The position numbers and the translations under genes were made by a program. Shown here one piece after another: positions 34,671 to 47,515 of a stretch of 64,000 bases of DNA (position 1 is the first letter of the stretch; each line of letters starts with the position of its first letter). The notes under the pieces are model-generated. The model saw nothing but the letters and a program-made list of their open reading frames with translations. It had not been told where the DNA came from and ran no database searches. This DNA is from Xanthomonas sp. NCPPB 1128 (lineage in GTDB: Bacteria > Pseudomonadota > Gammaproteobacteria > Xanthomonadales > Xanthomonadaceae), in NCBI RefSeq assembly GCF_001043115.1, contig NZ_LFME01000005.1, positions 62,001 through 126,000 on the forward strand, written 5' to 3'.

Positions 34671-35126
34671 TCAAGCACCGTCGGAGCCGCAGGCTTTCTT
34701 CGCGTACTTGTAATCAACCAGCACCCAGCCGCCTCCCTTGGAGCTGGAAACGGACGTGTAGCTCCACGACTGGGAGACGCCGCCAGTGCAGTTCGACACG
34801 GAGTATGTGTCTCCTGGCTGCCCGGGCGGTAGCGGCGTCGGCGGGGCATCCCCCGGCGCCTGCGGACGCACGCGACCGTCTGTGGTACGGGTGTACGTGA
34901 CAGTCACGTCTCGCAGCTTGTCGACCTCCCCGATCAGATGCCCGTTGACAGACTCGGCATGCTGTTGGAGCCAGGTCACCACCGCCTGTTTTTCAGCAGA
35001 TCTGTCCGCATAGGTCGCAGTGGTCGTGATGGTGACTTGCGACGAGGGAGCTGCGCTGGCAAAGAGTGGAGCGGCGAGAAGCTGAGCCGCGCATACGACG
35101 TTCAGCAGGTTTCTTGCGAGGTTCAT
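34671..35126 (-). CDS. Hypothetical secreted protein (151 aa)
   Basis: A signal peptide (MNLARNLLNVVCAAQLLAAPLFASA) precedes a mature part rich in Thr, Ser and Val, with a Pro-Pro-rich stretch and a C-terminal pair of Cys residues (SNCTGG, KKACGS). I recognise no domain. GGGAAG 9 bases upstream of the ATG supports the start. The next gene downstream on the strand is the CVNH-like one; both are small secreted proteins with a terminator between, so they are separate transcripts. Confidence 0.75.
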   Translation of the reverse strand: MNLARNLLNVVCAAQLLAAPLFASAAPSSQVTITTTATYADRSAEKQAVVTWLQQHAESVNGHLIGEVDKLRDVTVTYTRTTDGRVRPQAPGDAPPTPLPPGQPGDTYSVSNCTGGVSQSWSYTSVSSSKGGGWVLVDYKYAKKACGSDGA

Positions 35127-35550
35127 GACCCGATCTTCCCTGGCAGACGGATGCGCATCACCGGACGCTATCCCCATGCACGACCGGCCACAAGACCTGG
35201 TGCCAGTTGTCTACCAGATGACCCCCTTCGGCCGAGTACCGCCGGCCGCCTCGGAAGCCGGCCAGTCGAGACGGGAAGCGGATGCAGCGTCCGCCAAGGG
35301 GATGGCGACGGTCGGCCTCGGCAAAGCATGCCTTGCGACCAGCCCCGCGTTGCCGCTTGATGAGCTTCCTGGCCCTCCAAACCGATCTCTGGGACTTCGC
35401 AGACCAGATGTCCGCCTACGGCCATAGCCGCAACTCGCATTGCGCCCGACAGATAGGAATGCGTATCATTAACTGACCTGCAGTTCCTCGCTGCTGCCGC
35501 TCGCTCCGCCTAGCCCGTCGCCAAGCCGGTGCCCTTTTCGACAGGCCTCC
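35127..35550. other. Intergenic region without a gene
   Basis: About 420 bases between divergent genes. It holds the Fur-box-like site at 35458-35472 and the upstream region of the secreted-protein gene. A 100-codon open frame on the plus strand (35125-35427) has no homology signature, no Shine-Dalgarno and mixed third-position bases, so I do not call it a gene. Confidence 0.6.
35458..35472 (+). promoter_or_regulatory. Fur-box-like iron operator
   Basis: AATGCGTATCATTAA matches a canonical Fur half-site arrangement (AATGAGAATCATTAT) at 12 of 15 positions. It lies 79 bases before the DUF3649 gene of an operon typically repressed by Fur-iron. This supports iron-responsive control. Confidence 0.65.
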
Positions 35551-35889
35551 ATGCACTCAGTTCCGCCAGCGCCGCAGCGCGCCACTGTTCCCGCAGCTAC
35601 CGTCCGCCTCACCCTGCCTCCCTGGCTGGGCGTGCTGGCGCGCACCTTGGCCGCGATCGTCGGCGGTTATGCGCTGGCCGCGGCCACCTCTGTGCTGCTG
35701 CCATTGCTGTGGCCGTCGGTGCGTGCGCAGGCGGTGTTGAGCGGGATGCTGCTGGGTATCCTGGTTTGCGCTTGCACGGCCCTGTGGGCGTTCGCCGCGC
35801 GCAGCGCCGGGCGCGCCTGGCTTGGCATCGTGGCGCTGCTGGCGCCGATGGCGCTGGCGATCGCCTGGCTGCAGCAGCACGCGCCATGA
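35551..35889 (+). CDS. DUF3649 membrane protein (112 aa)
   Basis: A small protein with three hydrophobic helices (AAIVGGYALAAATSVLL, GMLLGILVCACTALWAF and LGIVALLAPMALAIAW). It is the first of a three-gene DUF3649-PepSY-DUF3325 operon that in proteobacteria accompanies siderophore receptors. Function not known. Its stop overlaps the next ATG by 4 bases. Confidence 0.8.
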   Translation: MHSVPPAPQRATVPAATVRLTLPPWLGVLARTLAAIVGGYALAAATSVLLPLLWPSVRAQAVLSGMLLGILVCACTALWAFAARSAGRAWLGIVALLAPMALAIAWLQQHAP

Positions 35890-37502
35890 AGCAGGGATTC
35901 CGCCAATCGATGGCCTGGCTGCACACCTGGAGCGGACTGCTGGTGTCCTGGGTGCTGCTGCTGATCTTCATGGCTGGCACCGCCAGCTATTTTCGCAACG
36001 AGATCAGCCGCTGGATGCGTCCGGAACTGCCGCGCGCAGAACTGGCCACCGACGTGGTCGCCGCACGTGCGGTGGCGCTGCTGCAGCGCGAGGCGCCGCA
36101 GTCGCCGCAATGGTTCGTGTCGCTGGCCAGCCCGCGCGCGCCGTTCACCGACCTGTTCTGGCGCAATCCGCCGCCGGCCGACGGCGCCCGCCAGAGCCGC
36201 AAGGAGATGTTCGGCAGTGCCCTGCTCGACCCGGTCAGCGGCGCGGCCAGCCAGACCCGCGACACCCGCGGCGGCGATTTCTTCTACCGGCTGCACTTCG
36301 ACCTGCACTACATGCCGGCGCTGTGGGCGCGCTACATCGTCGGCTTCTGCGCGATGTTCATGCTGGTGGCGATCATCAGCGGGGTGATCACCCACAAGAA
36401 GATCTTCAAGGACTTCTTCACCTTCCGCCCGGCCAAGGGCCAGCGCTCGTGGCTGGACTTCCACAACGCCAGTGCGGTGCTCGCCCTGCCCTACCACGCG
36501 ATGATCACCTACACCGGGCTGGTCACGTTGATGCTGATGTACCTGCCCTGGGGCATCCAGACCGCCTACCCGGACGCCGAGCAGGCGTTCTATGCCGAGG
36601 CCTTCCAGGAGCCGCAGAACCTGCGCGAGGCCAGTGGCACGCCCGGGCACATGCTGCCGATCGCGCAACTGCTGGACGTGGCCCGCGGCGAATGGGGCGC
36701 GCAGGCGCCGATCGCCGGCTTCACCGTGTACAACGCCGGCGACGCCGCCGCAGCGATCCAGATTCGCCAGGGCGATGGCCAGCGGCTGGGCTACACCACG
36801 CCCTCGCTGCTGCTGGACGCGGCTACCGGCCAAGTACTCGCCCGCAGCGGCGAACTCGGCGCCGCCGCGGAAACCCGCAGCACCCTGTACGGCCTGCACC
36901 TGGCGCACTTCGCCGGTCCCTGGCTGCGCTGGCTGTTCTTCGGCTGCGGCCTGCTCGGCTGCCTGATGGTGGCCAGCGGCGCGATCCTGTGGGCGGTCAA
37001 GGAGCGGCCCAAGCACGCCAAGGCCGGGCGCATCGGCCTGGGCCTGCGCCTGGTCGACGCGCTCAACATCGGCACCGTGGCTGGGCTGCCGATCGCCTTC
37101 GCCGCCTACTTCTGGGGCAACCGGCTGCTGCCGCTGCAGTTGGAATCGCGCCCGGAGCGCGAAGCGGCGGTGTTCTTCCTCGCCTGGGCCGCGGCCCTGA
37201 TCGCCGCACAGGTGTGGCCGAAACGCGCGATGTGGGCCTGGCAACTGTATGCGGGCGCGGCGCTGTTCGGCTTGCTGCCGCTGCTCAACGCCATCACCAC
37301 AGACGCGCACCTGGGCGTAAGCCTGCTGGCCGGCGACTGGGCGCTGGCCGGATTCGATCTGGTCTGCCTGTTCCTCGGGCTGGCCCTGGCGCTGGCCGCG
37401 CGGCGCATGCAGCGCTGGCAACCGCCGCTGTCGGCGGCCGAACGCCGTGCCCGCGAACGCGGCGGATCCGGCAAGCCGGTCCTTGCCACGGAGGGCGCAT
37501 GA
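35886..37502 (+). CDS. PepSY-associated membrane protein, iron-uptake linked (538 aa)
   Basis: Four main membrane spans: an N-terminal helix (LLVSWVLLLIFMAG), one near residue 160 (FCAMFMLVAIISGVITH), and C-terminal helices beginning FFGCGLLGCLMVASGAILW. Motifs LHTWSGL, RLHFDLHYMP and YHAMITYTG are the PepSY_TM family signatures. Members are proposed reductases or helpers of ferric-siderophore uptake, often with a histidine-rich di-haem-like pattern. It is full length. Downstream gene overlaps by 4 bases. Confidence 0.85.
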   Translation: MKQGFRQSMAWLHTWSGLLVSWVLLLIFMAGTASYFRNEISRWMRPELPRAELATDVVAARAVALLQREAPQSPQWFVSLASPRAPFTDLFWRNPPPADGARQSRKEMFGSALLDPVSGAASQTRDTRGGDFFYRLHFDLHYMPALWARYIVGFCAMFMLVAIISGVITHKKIFKDFFTFRPAKGQRSWLDFHNASAVLALPYHAMITYTGLVTLMLMYLPWGIQTAYPDAEQAFYAEAFQEPQNLREASGTPGHMLPIAQLLDVARGEWGAQAPIAGFTVYNAGDAAAAIQIRQGDGQRLGYTTPSLLLDAATGQVLARSGELGAAAETRSTLYGLHLAHFAGPWLRWLFFGCGLLGCLMVASGAILWAVKERPKHAKAGRIGLGLRLVDALNIGTVAGLPIAFAAYFWGNRLLPLQLESRPEREAAVFFLAWAAALIAAQVWPKRAMWAWQLYAGAALFGLLPLLNAITTDAHLGVSLLAGDWALAGFDLVCLFLGLALALAARRMQRWQPPLSAAERRARERGGSGKPVLATEGA

Positions 37503-37831
37503 CCGTCCTCGGCCTGTGCCTGGCCTTCTCCGGCTTCGTCGCGCTGTGCCTGGGCATGGAGAAGCACCAACTCGACCTGTATGGCGCGCACCGCGCGTCC
37601 GTGCCGCGGATGCGACAACTGCAGGCCGCGGGCTGGCTGCTGCTGGGCGCAGCGTTCGCCTGCTGTGTCGCCGCGCGCGGCTGGGGCATCGGTCCGGTGC
37701 TGTGGGTGGGTTCGCTCAGCGCCAGCGCGGCACCGCTGACCCTGGGCCTGCTGCCGTACCGGCCGCGGCTGATCGTGCCGCTGGCGCTGCTGGCGCCGCC
37801 GCTCGGCGTGGGCGCTGTGTTGTTGGGATAA
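37499..37831 (+). CDS. DUF3325 membrane protein (110 aa)
   Basis: Small, with hydrophobic helices at both ends and the family's MEKHQLDLYG motif after the first helix. The last gene of the Fur-box-preceded operon. Role unknown, co-occurring with PepSY proteins in iron acquisition loci. Convergent with crcB, 16 bases between the stops. Confidence 0.8.
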   Translation: MTVLGLCLAFSGFVALCLGMEKHQLDLYGAHRASVPRMRQLQAAGWLLLGAAFACCVAARGWGIGPVLWVGSLSASAAPLTLGLLPYRPRLIVPLALLAPPLGVGAVLLG

Positions 37832-37847
37832 GCGCGCGCCCGGCCGT

Positions 37848-38267
37848 TCAGCGGTCGGCGGTCACCACCGGTGCCCGCAGCTCGGCCGCGGTGCGCGCGC
37901 CGGCGAACACCAGCACCAACCCCGCCGCCAGGGTGATCGCCAGATACAGCGGCACCATGCCGATGCGGCCGTTGCGCACGAACACCATGCTTTCCATCAT
38001 CAGCGAGGAGAACGTGGTCAGCCCGCCGATCAGGCCGACGATCAGCAGCGCCCGCCAGTACGGCGCGCTGGCGCCGCGGCCTTCGATCCACACCAGCAGG
38101 AAACCGCCGACGAAGGCGCCGGCCAGGTTCACCGCCAACGTGCCCCACGGGAAGCCGGCGCCGTAGCGCTGCAGCAACGCGCTGCCGACCGCGAAACGCA
38201 GGCCTGAGCCGACCGCGCCGCCGGCCATCGCCAGCAGCAGTTGCTGCCACCACAGGGTCAGGTTCAT
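37848..38267 (-). CDS. crcB: Fluoride ion exporter CrcB/Fluc (139 aa)
   Basis: Four-helix dimeric fluoride channel with the family motifs [27 protein letters not shown] (the pore Asn) and [16 protein letters not shown] (the Phe box and sodium-site TTFS). It protects cytosolic enzymes from fluoride. A fluoride riboswitch precedes it. Start at 38267, following a T-rich terminator-like hairpin in the leader. Confidence 0.95.
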   Translation of the reverse strand: MNLTLWWQQLLLAMAGGAVGSGLRFAVGSALLQRYGAGFPWGTLAVNLAGAFVGGFLLVWIEGRGASAPYWRALLIVGLIGGLTTFSSLMMESMVFVRNGRIGMVPLYLAITLAAGLVLVFAGARTAAELRAPVVTADR

Positions 38268-38321
38268 GCGCGCCTCCGCAAGACGAACGCAGGAGCGGCG
38301 GCAGAAAAACGAGAAGAAACG

Positions 38322-38350
38322 GGCATCGGATTCTCCACAAGGACGATGCC
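38322..38350 (-). terminator. Terminator-like expression platform in the crcB leader
   Basis: On the minus strand GGCATCG pairs with CGATGCC across a 15-base loop, then CGTTTCTTCTCGTTTTT follows. It lies between the fluoride aptamer and the crcB start, which fits a transcription-attenuation switch released when fluoride binds. Confidence 0.55.
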
Positions 38351-38383
38351 GGGGCGCGAACCTGCCACCCCGGCGGGGGTTGG

Positions 38384-38441
38384 GCAGGCATCATCAGCGC
38401 GCAGTGCTGCGGGCGGTTCGAGGAGGAATGCCATCTCCTGT
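38384..38441 (-). ncRNA. Fluoride riboswitch (crcB motif)
   Basis: On the minus strand the aptamer core reads GGAGATGGCATTCCTCC, TCGAACCGCC, and GCTGATGATGCCTGC in that order. These match the conserved fluoride-riboswitch blocks (GATGG, AACCGCC and GCTGATGA..CC). It lies directly after the rarA stop (38449), 117 bases upstream of crcB, the expected target. Confidence 0.9.
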
Positions 38442-38448
38442 GCGCCGA

Positions 38449-39822
38449 TTATGAAGGCGATCGCCCGGCCTTGTCAGCCCGCGCCTGCTCGCGCGCGGCG
38501 CGCAGGCGGTCCAGCTTGTCCTTGAGCTTGATCTCCAGGCCGCGCTCCACCGGCCGGTAGTAGACTCGCTCGCCCATCGCATCGGGGAAGCCGGTCTGGT
38601 CCAGCGCGATGCCGCCCTCGGCGTCGTGGTCGTACTGGTAGTCGGCGCCGTAGCCCAGGGTCTTCATCAGCTTGGTCGGCGCGTTGCGCAGGTGCAGCGG
38701 CACCTCCTGGGTGCCGGTCTCGCGCACCTCGGCCTTGGCCTGGTTGAACGCGGCATAGCCGGCGTTGGACTTGGCGGTGCTGGCCAGGTACAGCACCAGT
38801 TGCGCGAAGGCCAGTTCGCCTTCGGGGCTGCCCAGGCGCTCGTAGATGTCCCAGGCTTCCAGCGCCATCGACTGCGCGCGCGGGTCGGCCAGGCCGATGT
38901 CCTCGATCGCCATGCGGGTCAGCCGCCGCGCCAAATAGGACGGGTCGCAGCCGCCGTCGAGCATGCGTGTGAGCCAGTACAGTGCCGCGTCCGGGTTGGA
39001 GCTGCGCACCGACTTGTGCAGCGCCGAGATCTGGTCATAGAACTGCTCGCCGCCCTTGTCGAAGCGGCGGGTGCGGTCGGCCAGGACCTGCTGCAGGGTC
39101 TGCGCGGTGATTTCGCCGCCCTCATCCTGGGCCAGTTCGGCGGCGATCTCCAGCAGGGTCAGCGCACGCCGCACGTCGCCATCGGCAGCGCCGGCGATCT
39201 CCAGCAGCGCCGCATCGGAGACCTGCAGCGATTCGGCGCCGAGGCCGCGTTCGGCATCGTGCAGCGCCCGCTGCAGCGCCTCGGCGATGTCCTGCGGCGA
39301 TACCGCCTCCAGCACGTGCACGCGGCAGCGCGACAGCAGCGCCGAATTCAGTTCGAACGAGGGATTCTCGGTGGTGGCGCCGACGAACAGGATGGTGCCG
39401 CGCTCGATGTGCGGCAGGAACGCATCCTGCTGCGCCTTGTTGAAGCGGTGCACCTCGTCGACGAACAGCACGGTGCGGCGCCCGTCGGCGAAGCGTTGCG
39501 CGGCCTCGGCCAGCACCAGCCGCACCTCCGGCAGGCCGGACAGCACCGCCGAGATCGCCTTGAACTCGGCCTCGGCGTACTGCGCCAGCAGCAGCGCCAG
39601 GGTGGTCTTGCCGCAGCCGGGCGGCCCCCACAGGATCATCGAATGCACCCGGCCGGACGCGACCGCGCGGCGCAGCGCACTGCTCGGCGCCAGCAGGCGC
39701 TTCTGCCCGACCATCTCGTCGAGCGTGCGCGGGCGCATGCGCTCGGCCAGCGGGCGCATGGCCTCGCGGTCGACGCTCAGCAGGTCAGGCGTATCGGAAG
39801 CGAAGGGTCTGCGTTTGGCCAT
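38449..39822 (-). CDS. rarA: Replication-associated recombination protein RarA/MgsA (457 aa)
   Basis: A clamp-loader-like AAA+ ATPase that acts at stalled forks. Walker A WGPPGCGKTT (about 68-77), Walker B LFVDEVHRFNKAQQDAFL, sensor 1 FVGATTENPSFELN and arginine finger LLSRCRVH. The C-terminal MgsA domain carries GCDPSYLARRLTRMAIEDIGLADP. Full length. It belongs to the conserved ftsK-lolA-rarA-crcB order, here split by a CDF gene on the other strand. Confidence 0.97.
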   Translation of the reverse strand: MAKRRPFASDTPDLLSVDREAMRPLAERMRPRTLDEMVGQKRLLAPSSALRRAVASGRVHSMILWGPPGCGKTTLALLLAQYAEAEFKAISAVLSGLPEVRLVLAEAAQRFADGRRTVLFVDEVHRFNKAQQDAFLPHIERGTILFVGATTENPSFELNSALLSRCRVHVLEAVSPQDIAEALQRALHDAERGLGAESLQVSDAALLEIAGAADGDVRRALTLLEIAAELAQDEGGEITAQTLQQVLADRTRRFDKGGEQFYDQISALHKSVRSSNPDAALYWLTRMLDGGCDPSYLARRLTRMAIEDIGLADPRAQSMALEAWDIYERLGSPEGELAFAQLVLYLASTAKSNAGYAAFNQAKAEVRETGTQEVPLHLRNAPTKLMKTLGYGADYQYDHDAEGGIALDQTGFPDAMGERVYYRPVERGLEIKLKDKLDRLRAAREQARADKAGRSPS

Positions 39823-39927
39823 GCGCCCATTCTATCGCCGCGGCCCGTCTACGCCGTGCCGCAAGCCTGCGCGGCATCGACGCCAGCGCTAGAATCGCGG
39901 CGCCTCCCTGCCCGGCCGACCCCCGCC

Positions 39928-41034
39928 ATGAGCCACCACGACACCCTGGACGCGTTCACCCATCAGCACGACTTCCTCGGCACGCGCCACGAGCGCAATG
40001 CGCGCCGCACCTGGGCGGTGGTGGCGCTGACCGCCGCGATGATGGTCGTGGAGATCGTCGCCGGCTGGTGGACCGGCTCGATGGCGCTGCTGGCCGACGG
40101 CCTGCACATGGCCACCCACGCCGGCGCGCTGTCGCTGGCCGGCTTCGCCTACTGGTTCGCGCGCCGGCACCGGCACAACCCCCGCTTCACCTTCGGCACC
40201 GGCAAGGTCGGCGACCTGGCCGGTTTCTCCAGCGCGCTGATCCTGGCACTGATCGCCCTGGGCATCGGCGTGGAGTCGGCGCTGCGCCTGGCGCAGCCGG
40301 TGCACATCGCCTACGACGAGGCGCTGTGGATCGCGGCGCTCGGCCTGCTGGTGAACCTGCTCAGCGCCTGGATGCTGGGCGCCGACCACCATCATGATCA
40401 TGGGCATGGGCACAGCCATCATCACGGGCACGGCCATGCGCATGCCGCTCACCGGCATGACGACCATGCGCACGCGCACCACGCTGGGCATGACCACGAT
40501 CACGCGCATGGTCACGACCATCACCACCCTCACGATCACCACGATCACCGCGGGCCTACGCACGCCCACGCCGCACCCGCGCAGGCGGCCGGCCACGATC
40601 GGCACGCACACGCCGACCACAACCTGCGCTCGGCCTACATGCACGTGCTGGCCGACGCGCTGACCTCGGTGATGGCGATCGTCGCCCTGCTGCTGGCCAA
40701 GTATCTGGGCTGGGCGTGGACCGATGCGCTGATGGGCATCGTCGGCGCCATCGTCATCGCGCGCTGGTCGCTGGCGCTGCTGCGCGACACCGGCGCGGTG
40801 CTGCTCGACGCCTCGGCGCCGGCGGCGCTGCAGGCGCAGATCCGCGAGCGCCTGCAGCAGGACGACGAACGCATTGCCGACCTGCATGTGTGGCGGGTCG
40901 GCCCCGGCCAGCATGCGGCGATCGTGTCGCTCGTGACCCACCGGCCGCGGCCGGCGGCGTGCTACCACGCGCGCCTGTCAGGGGTGGCCACGCTGGGCCA
41001 CGTCAGCATCGAAGTGCAGACCTGCGCCGAGTGA
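39928..41034 (+). CDS. CDF-family divalent cation exporter, DmeF-like (368 aa)
   Basis: Six-helix cation-diffusion-facilitator with metal-site motifs LLADGLHMATH (the D/H pair in helix 2) and LADALTSVMA (helix 5). Between helices 4 and 5 lies a long His/Asp-rich cytoplasmic loop (40385-40620, repeated HGH, HDH, HAH) of about 75 residues. This loop build is typical of the DmeF group for Co/Ni or of zinc exporters; the metal is not certain. Inserted between lolA and rarA on the opposite strand. Confidence 0.9.
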   Translation: MSHHDTLDAFTHQHDFLGTRHERNARRTWAVVALTAAMMVVEIVAGWWTGSMALLADGLHMATHAGALSLAGFAYWFARRHRHNPRFTFGTGKVGDLAGFSSALILALIALGIGVESALRLAQPVHIAYDEALWIAALGLLVNLLSAWMLGADHHHDHGHGHSHHHGHGHAHAAHRHDDHAHAHHAGHDHDHAHGHDHHHPHDHHDHRGPTHAHAAPAQAAGHDRHAHADHNLRSAYMHVLADALTSVMAIVALLLAKYLGWAWTDALMGIVGAIVIARWSLALLRDTGAVLLDASAPAALQAQIRERLQQDDERIADLHVWRVGPGQHAAIVSLVTHRPRPAACYHARLSGVATLGHVSIEVQTCAE

Positions 41035-41082
41035 CCGGCAAGGCCGCCACGCGCCGGTCGGCGGCGCGCGGCGGCAGGTGAT

Positions 41083-41709
41083 TCACTGATCGCCGACCAC
41101 GTCCACGTCCTTGTCTGGGACGTAGCGGAAGGTGCCGCTGGCGAAGGCCGGATTGCGCTTCCAGCCGCTGAAGCTGATGTCGGTGCGCTGGCCGACCGGG
41201 TCGACCACTTCCATGCGCGCCAGGCCGTTGCGGTCGAAGCCCAGCTTGGCCATCTGGAAGCTGGCCTCGGTGTCCACCTTCGGGGTCATGGTCAGCCACT
41301 GCAGCCCGTCGCGGGCCACCGCCTCTTCGCTGACGTCGTACTGGCGATCGAGCCGGCCCGGGTCGATCAGTGCGGTCAGCGGGCTGTTCTGTTCCTCGCT
41401 GCCCTGCGCGCGCACCGTGGCCTGCTTCAGGTCCGGGTCGTAGACCCAGACCTTGCTGCCGTCGGCGACGATCAGCTGGGTATAGGGCTTGCGGTACTCC
41501 CAGCGGAACAGGCGCGGCGCCGACAGCGCGACGCGGCCGCTGGCGCTTTCCTTCAGCGTGCCCTTGCCGTCGTAGACCTTCTGCGCGAACTGGCCGTCCA
41601 GGCCCTTCAGCCCGCGGGTGAAGGCGGTGAGGTCCTCGCGGGCGCCGGCGAAGGCGGAGCCGGCCAGCAGCGCGGTGGCGAGGACGGTGTAGCGGAGTGT
41701 GCGAAGCAT
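41083..41709 (-). CDS. lolA: Outer-membrane lipoprotein carrier protein LolA (208 aa)
   Basis: Periplasmic chaperone with a signal peptide (cleavage about AFA, residue 21) and the LolA pattern GQFAQKVYDGKGTLKESASG and RVALSAPRLFRWEYRKPYTQLIVADG. It carries lipoproteins from LolCDE to LolB. Full length. Downstream of ftsK and the transglutaminase-like gene. Confidence 0.95.
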   Translation of the reverse strand: MLRTLRYTVLATALLAGSAFAGAREDLTAFTRGLKGLDGQFAQKVYDGKGTLKESASGRVALSAPRLFRWEYRKPYTQLIVADGSKVWVYDPDLKQATVRAQGSEEQNSPLTALIDPGRLDRQYDVSEEAVARDGLQWLTMTPKVDTEASFQMAKLGFDRNGLARMEVVDPVGQRTDISFSGWKRNPAFASGTFRYVPDKDVDVVGDQ

Positions 41710-41796
41710 GCGGATGGATTTCCGGATGGAGTGTGGGGAGTGTGACGCGCCGCGCCTGAATAGGCGATCAGAGCGCGTGGGCCGGCCGACCCACGG

Positions 41797-43793
41797 CTAA
41801 GACCCGGTCTGCATCCGGCCGAGGTCGCCGTACAGGATCTGCCCGCGGAAGCCGCGCCGCACCTGCTGGTACAACTCGCGGAAGGCGGCGTAGTCCTGCG
41901 GCTGGCACAGCGCCGCCGGGCCGTGGATCGCGCGCCGGTGCAGCGTGTGCGTGGCGGTCACGGTCTGTCCGTCGCGCACCCAGGTCGCGGCGTACTCGCC
42001 GGCGGCGTTGCGGAAATGGGTGTCGGCCGGGATCGCGATGATCGGCACGCTGTCCGGGAAGGTCAGCCGGTAGGTCTCGCTGCGCGCGTTGTCGTTGCAA
42101 TAGAACGGGGTCAGGTTGCGCTCGGCCGAGGCCGTGCTGTAGACCCCGCGCACCGAGTCGGCGCCGGGCATCAGCGGCAGGCTCATGCCGCCGACCACGC
42201 CGAAGTCGACATAGTCGTGGGCGCGGAAGCGGTAGGCGTAGCCGAACGGCCGGCTCAGGTCCTGCGGCGTGCCCTGCAGCAGCAGCTCGCCGCTCCCGTC
42301 GAAGCCGGAGGCGGCGACGATCGACTCCTCGATGCGGGTGCGGTTCTGCGCGTTGAGCTGCACGAACATCGTGCGCAGGCCGACCTCGCCGACGTCGCCG
42401 CTGTCCAGCCGGGTGATGCCGCTCAGGCTGCCGTCGGCGGCGAAGCGGTAGTCGGTCTCGACCAGGTAGCGGTTGCGCTTGGCGTCGTCCGGCGGCGTGC
42501 GCGCCACGGTGCCGTCGGCCGTGTGCAGCACCGGCGCGCCCAGATCGCCGGCCGGCAACTGGCCGAAGCGCGCGTACGGGCTGGTCGAGTCCACGTACAG
42601 CTTGAACTCGGGCAGATAGGTGATGGCGTGGTTGAAGCGGCCCAGCACCGGGACCTCCGGCAGGGTCGGCCCGCCCTGCGCGCCGATCAGCACCGGCGTG
42701 CTGGCGATGCCCCTGGCCGCCAGCAGCGCTTCCAGCACCACGGTGTGGTCCTTGCAGTCGCCGTAGTGGTTGTCGAGGATGCTGTCGGCGCTGTTCGGCT
42801 GCAGCCCGCCGTTGCCCAGGTACACCGCCACGTAGCGGATGTTGCGCGCCACCCATGCGTACAGCGCGGCGGCCTGCGCGCGGCGATCGCCGATGCCGGC
42901 GGTGATCTGCTCGGCGCGGGCGCGCACCTTCGGCGTGACCTGCGCGGCGGCGGCGCTGCTGTGCTGGTAGGCCTGGGCCATCTGCGCCCAGCGGCGGAAG
43001 CTGCTGGCCATGATGGTCGGGCTGAACTCCCAGGTCGCCGCGGCCCAGTTCTGGCTCTTCATCGGCTCGCGGCGGCTGTAATGCCATTCCCAGCGCGCCT
43101 GCTCGCCGTCGATCCGCGGCGTGTCGCTGCCCTGCACGCCGCGCGTGTACAGGTGCATCTGCAGGCGCCGCGGCGCCACCAGGGTCACCGTGGCGTCGTC
43201 GTACTGGGAGAACACGCTGAAGGTCTCCCACAGGCTGAAGTAGCCGGTGAAGTACGGGACGTTCTGGGTGCGGCGCACCCGGTACACCAGGCGCGCGCCG
43301 GGCATCAGGTTGGGGAACACCACCACCTTGACCTTGCGGTCGGCGTACATCGCCGCCGCCGCGCTCGAATAGCTCTCCTGGGTGTAGATCTTGTCGGCCG
43401 GCACGTCGTGGCGCAGCCCGTCCGGGGTCAGCGTGTAGGCGGCCAGCACCTCCAGCGTTTCCAGCTTCTCGCTGTAGCCCAGCCGCACCTGGCTGAACTG
43501 GTCGACGCCGGCCTTGGTCTTGAGCAGCAACTCATACTCGTCGGTCTCCACGCTGGTGGCGTCCTCGCGCACCTCGTAGTCGGCGCGGTAGCGCACGTAG
43601 CTGTAGTTGTTGCTGACCACCGGTGCGGCTGCCGGGGCCGGTTGGTCGGTGTCACGGCGCGCGGCCGGGGCCGGTTGCGCGGCGGCGACGCCGGCCAGCG
43701 CCAGCAACGCCGCGCCGAACAGCCAGCGTGCGGCGCGCACAGGCGCCAGTGCAGGCAGACGCTGGCCATGGCCGGCGCAGGGCGCGGTGCGCG

Positions 43794-43797
<4 letters not shown>
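41797..43797 (-). CDS. DUF3857/transglutaminase-like secreted protein (666 aa)
   Basis: Signal peptide ([12 protein letters not shown]) then a DUF3857 region (about 60-260) and a transglutaminase-like cysteine-protease domain with catalytic Cys in NHYGDCKDH, His in RFNHAITY and Asp in LYVDSTSP. The C-terminal part carries a beta-rich region ([24 protein letters not shown]). The family is periplasmic; function undefined. The start overlaps the ftsK stop by 4 bases, which couples its translation to that of a division protein. Confidence 0.8.
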
Positions 43798-46151
<2,354 letters not shown>

Positions 46152-46345
46152 GCTATGACCAGACCTTAGAAATGCATCGTTAGTGATTGATAATAAACGA
46201 CCCGCCCTTGCATTTCAGCAGTCGGCACCTGAATCGTCCGGCCTTGCGCCGACCTGCCTCTGCGGCATCCGGTGAAGGCGCACAACAGTGCGCGAGGGAC
46301 GCCGGCGGTGGCGACGGGCCGCAGCGTTTCCGCCACGCGGCTTGA

Positions 46346-47407
<1,062 letters not shown>

Positions 47408-47515
47408 GTCCACGCAAGCCCTGAGCTGCCGGCGTCCGGCCGGCAGCGGCCGTGTGCGCGTGGCGCATGGCACGAGCGGCTACTGCGCCGCCCTCTGCCG
47501 CAAGTCGTCCAGGCG

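Noticed and set aside
35125-35427. 100-codon plus-strand open frame upstream of the DUF3649 gene
   Set aside because: No Shine-Dalgarno, no recognisable motif and mixed codon third positions; I treat the region as intergenic.
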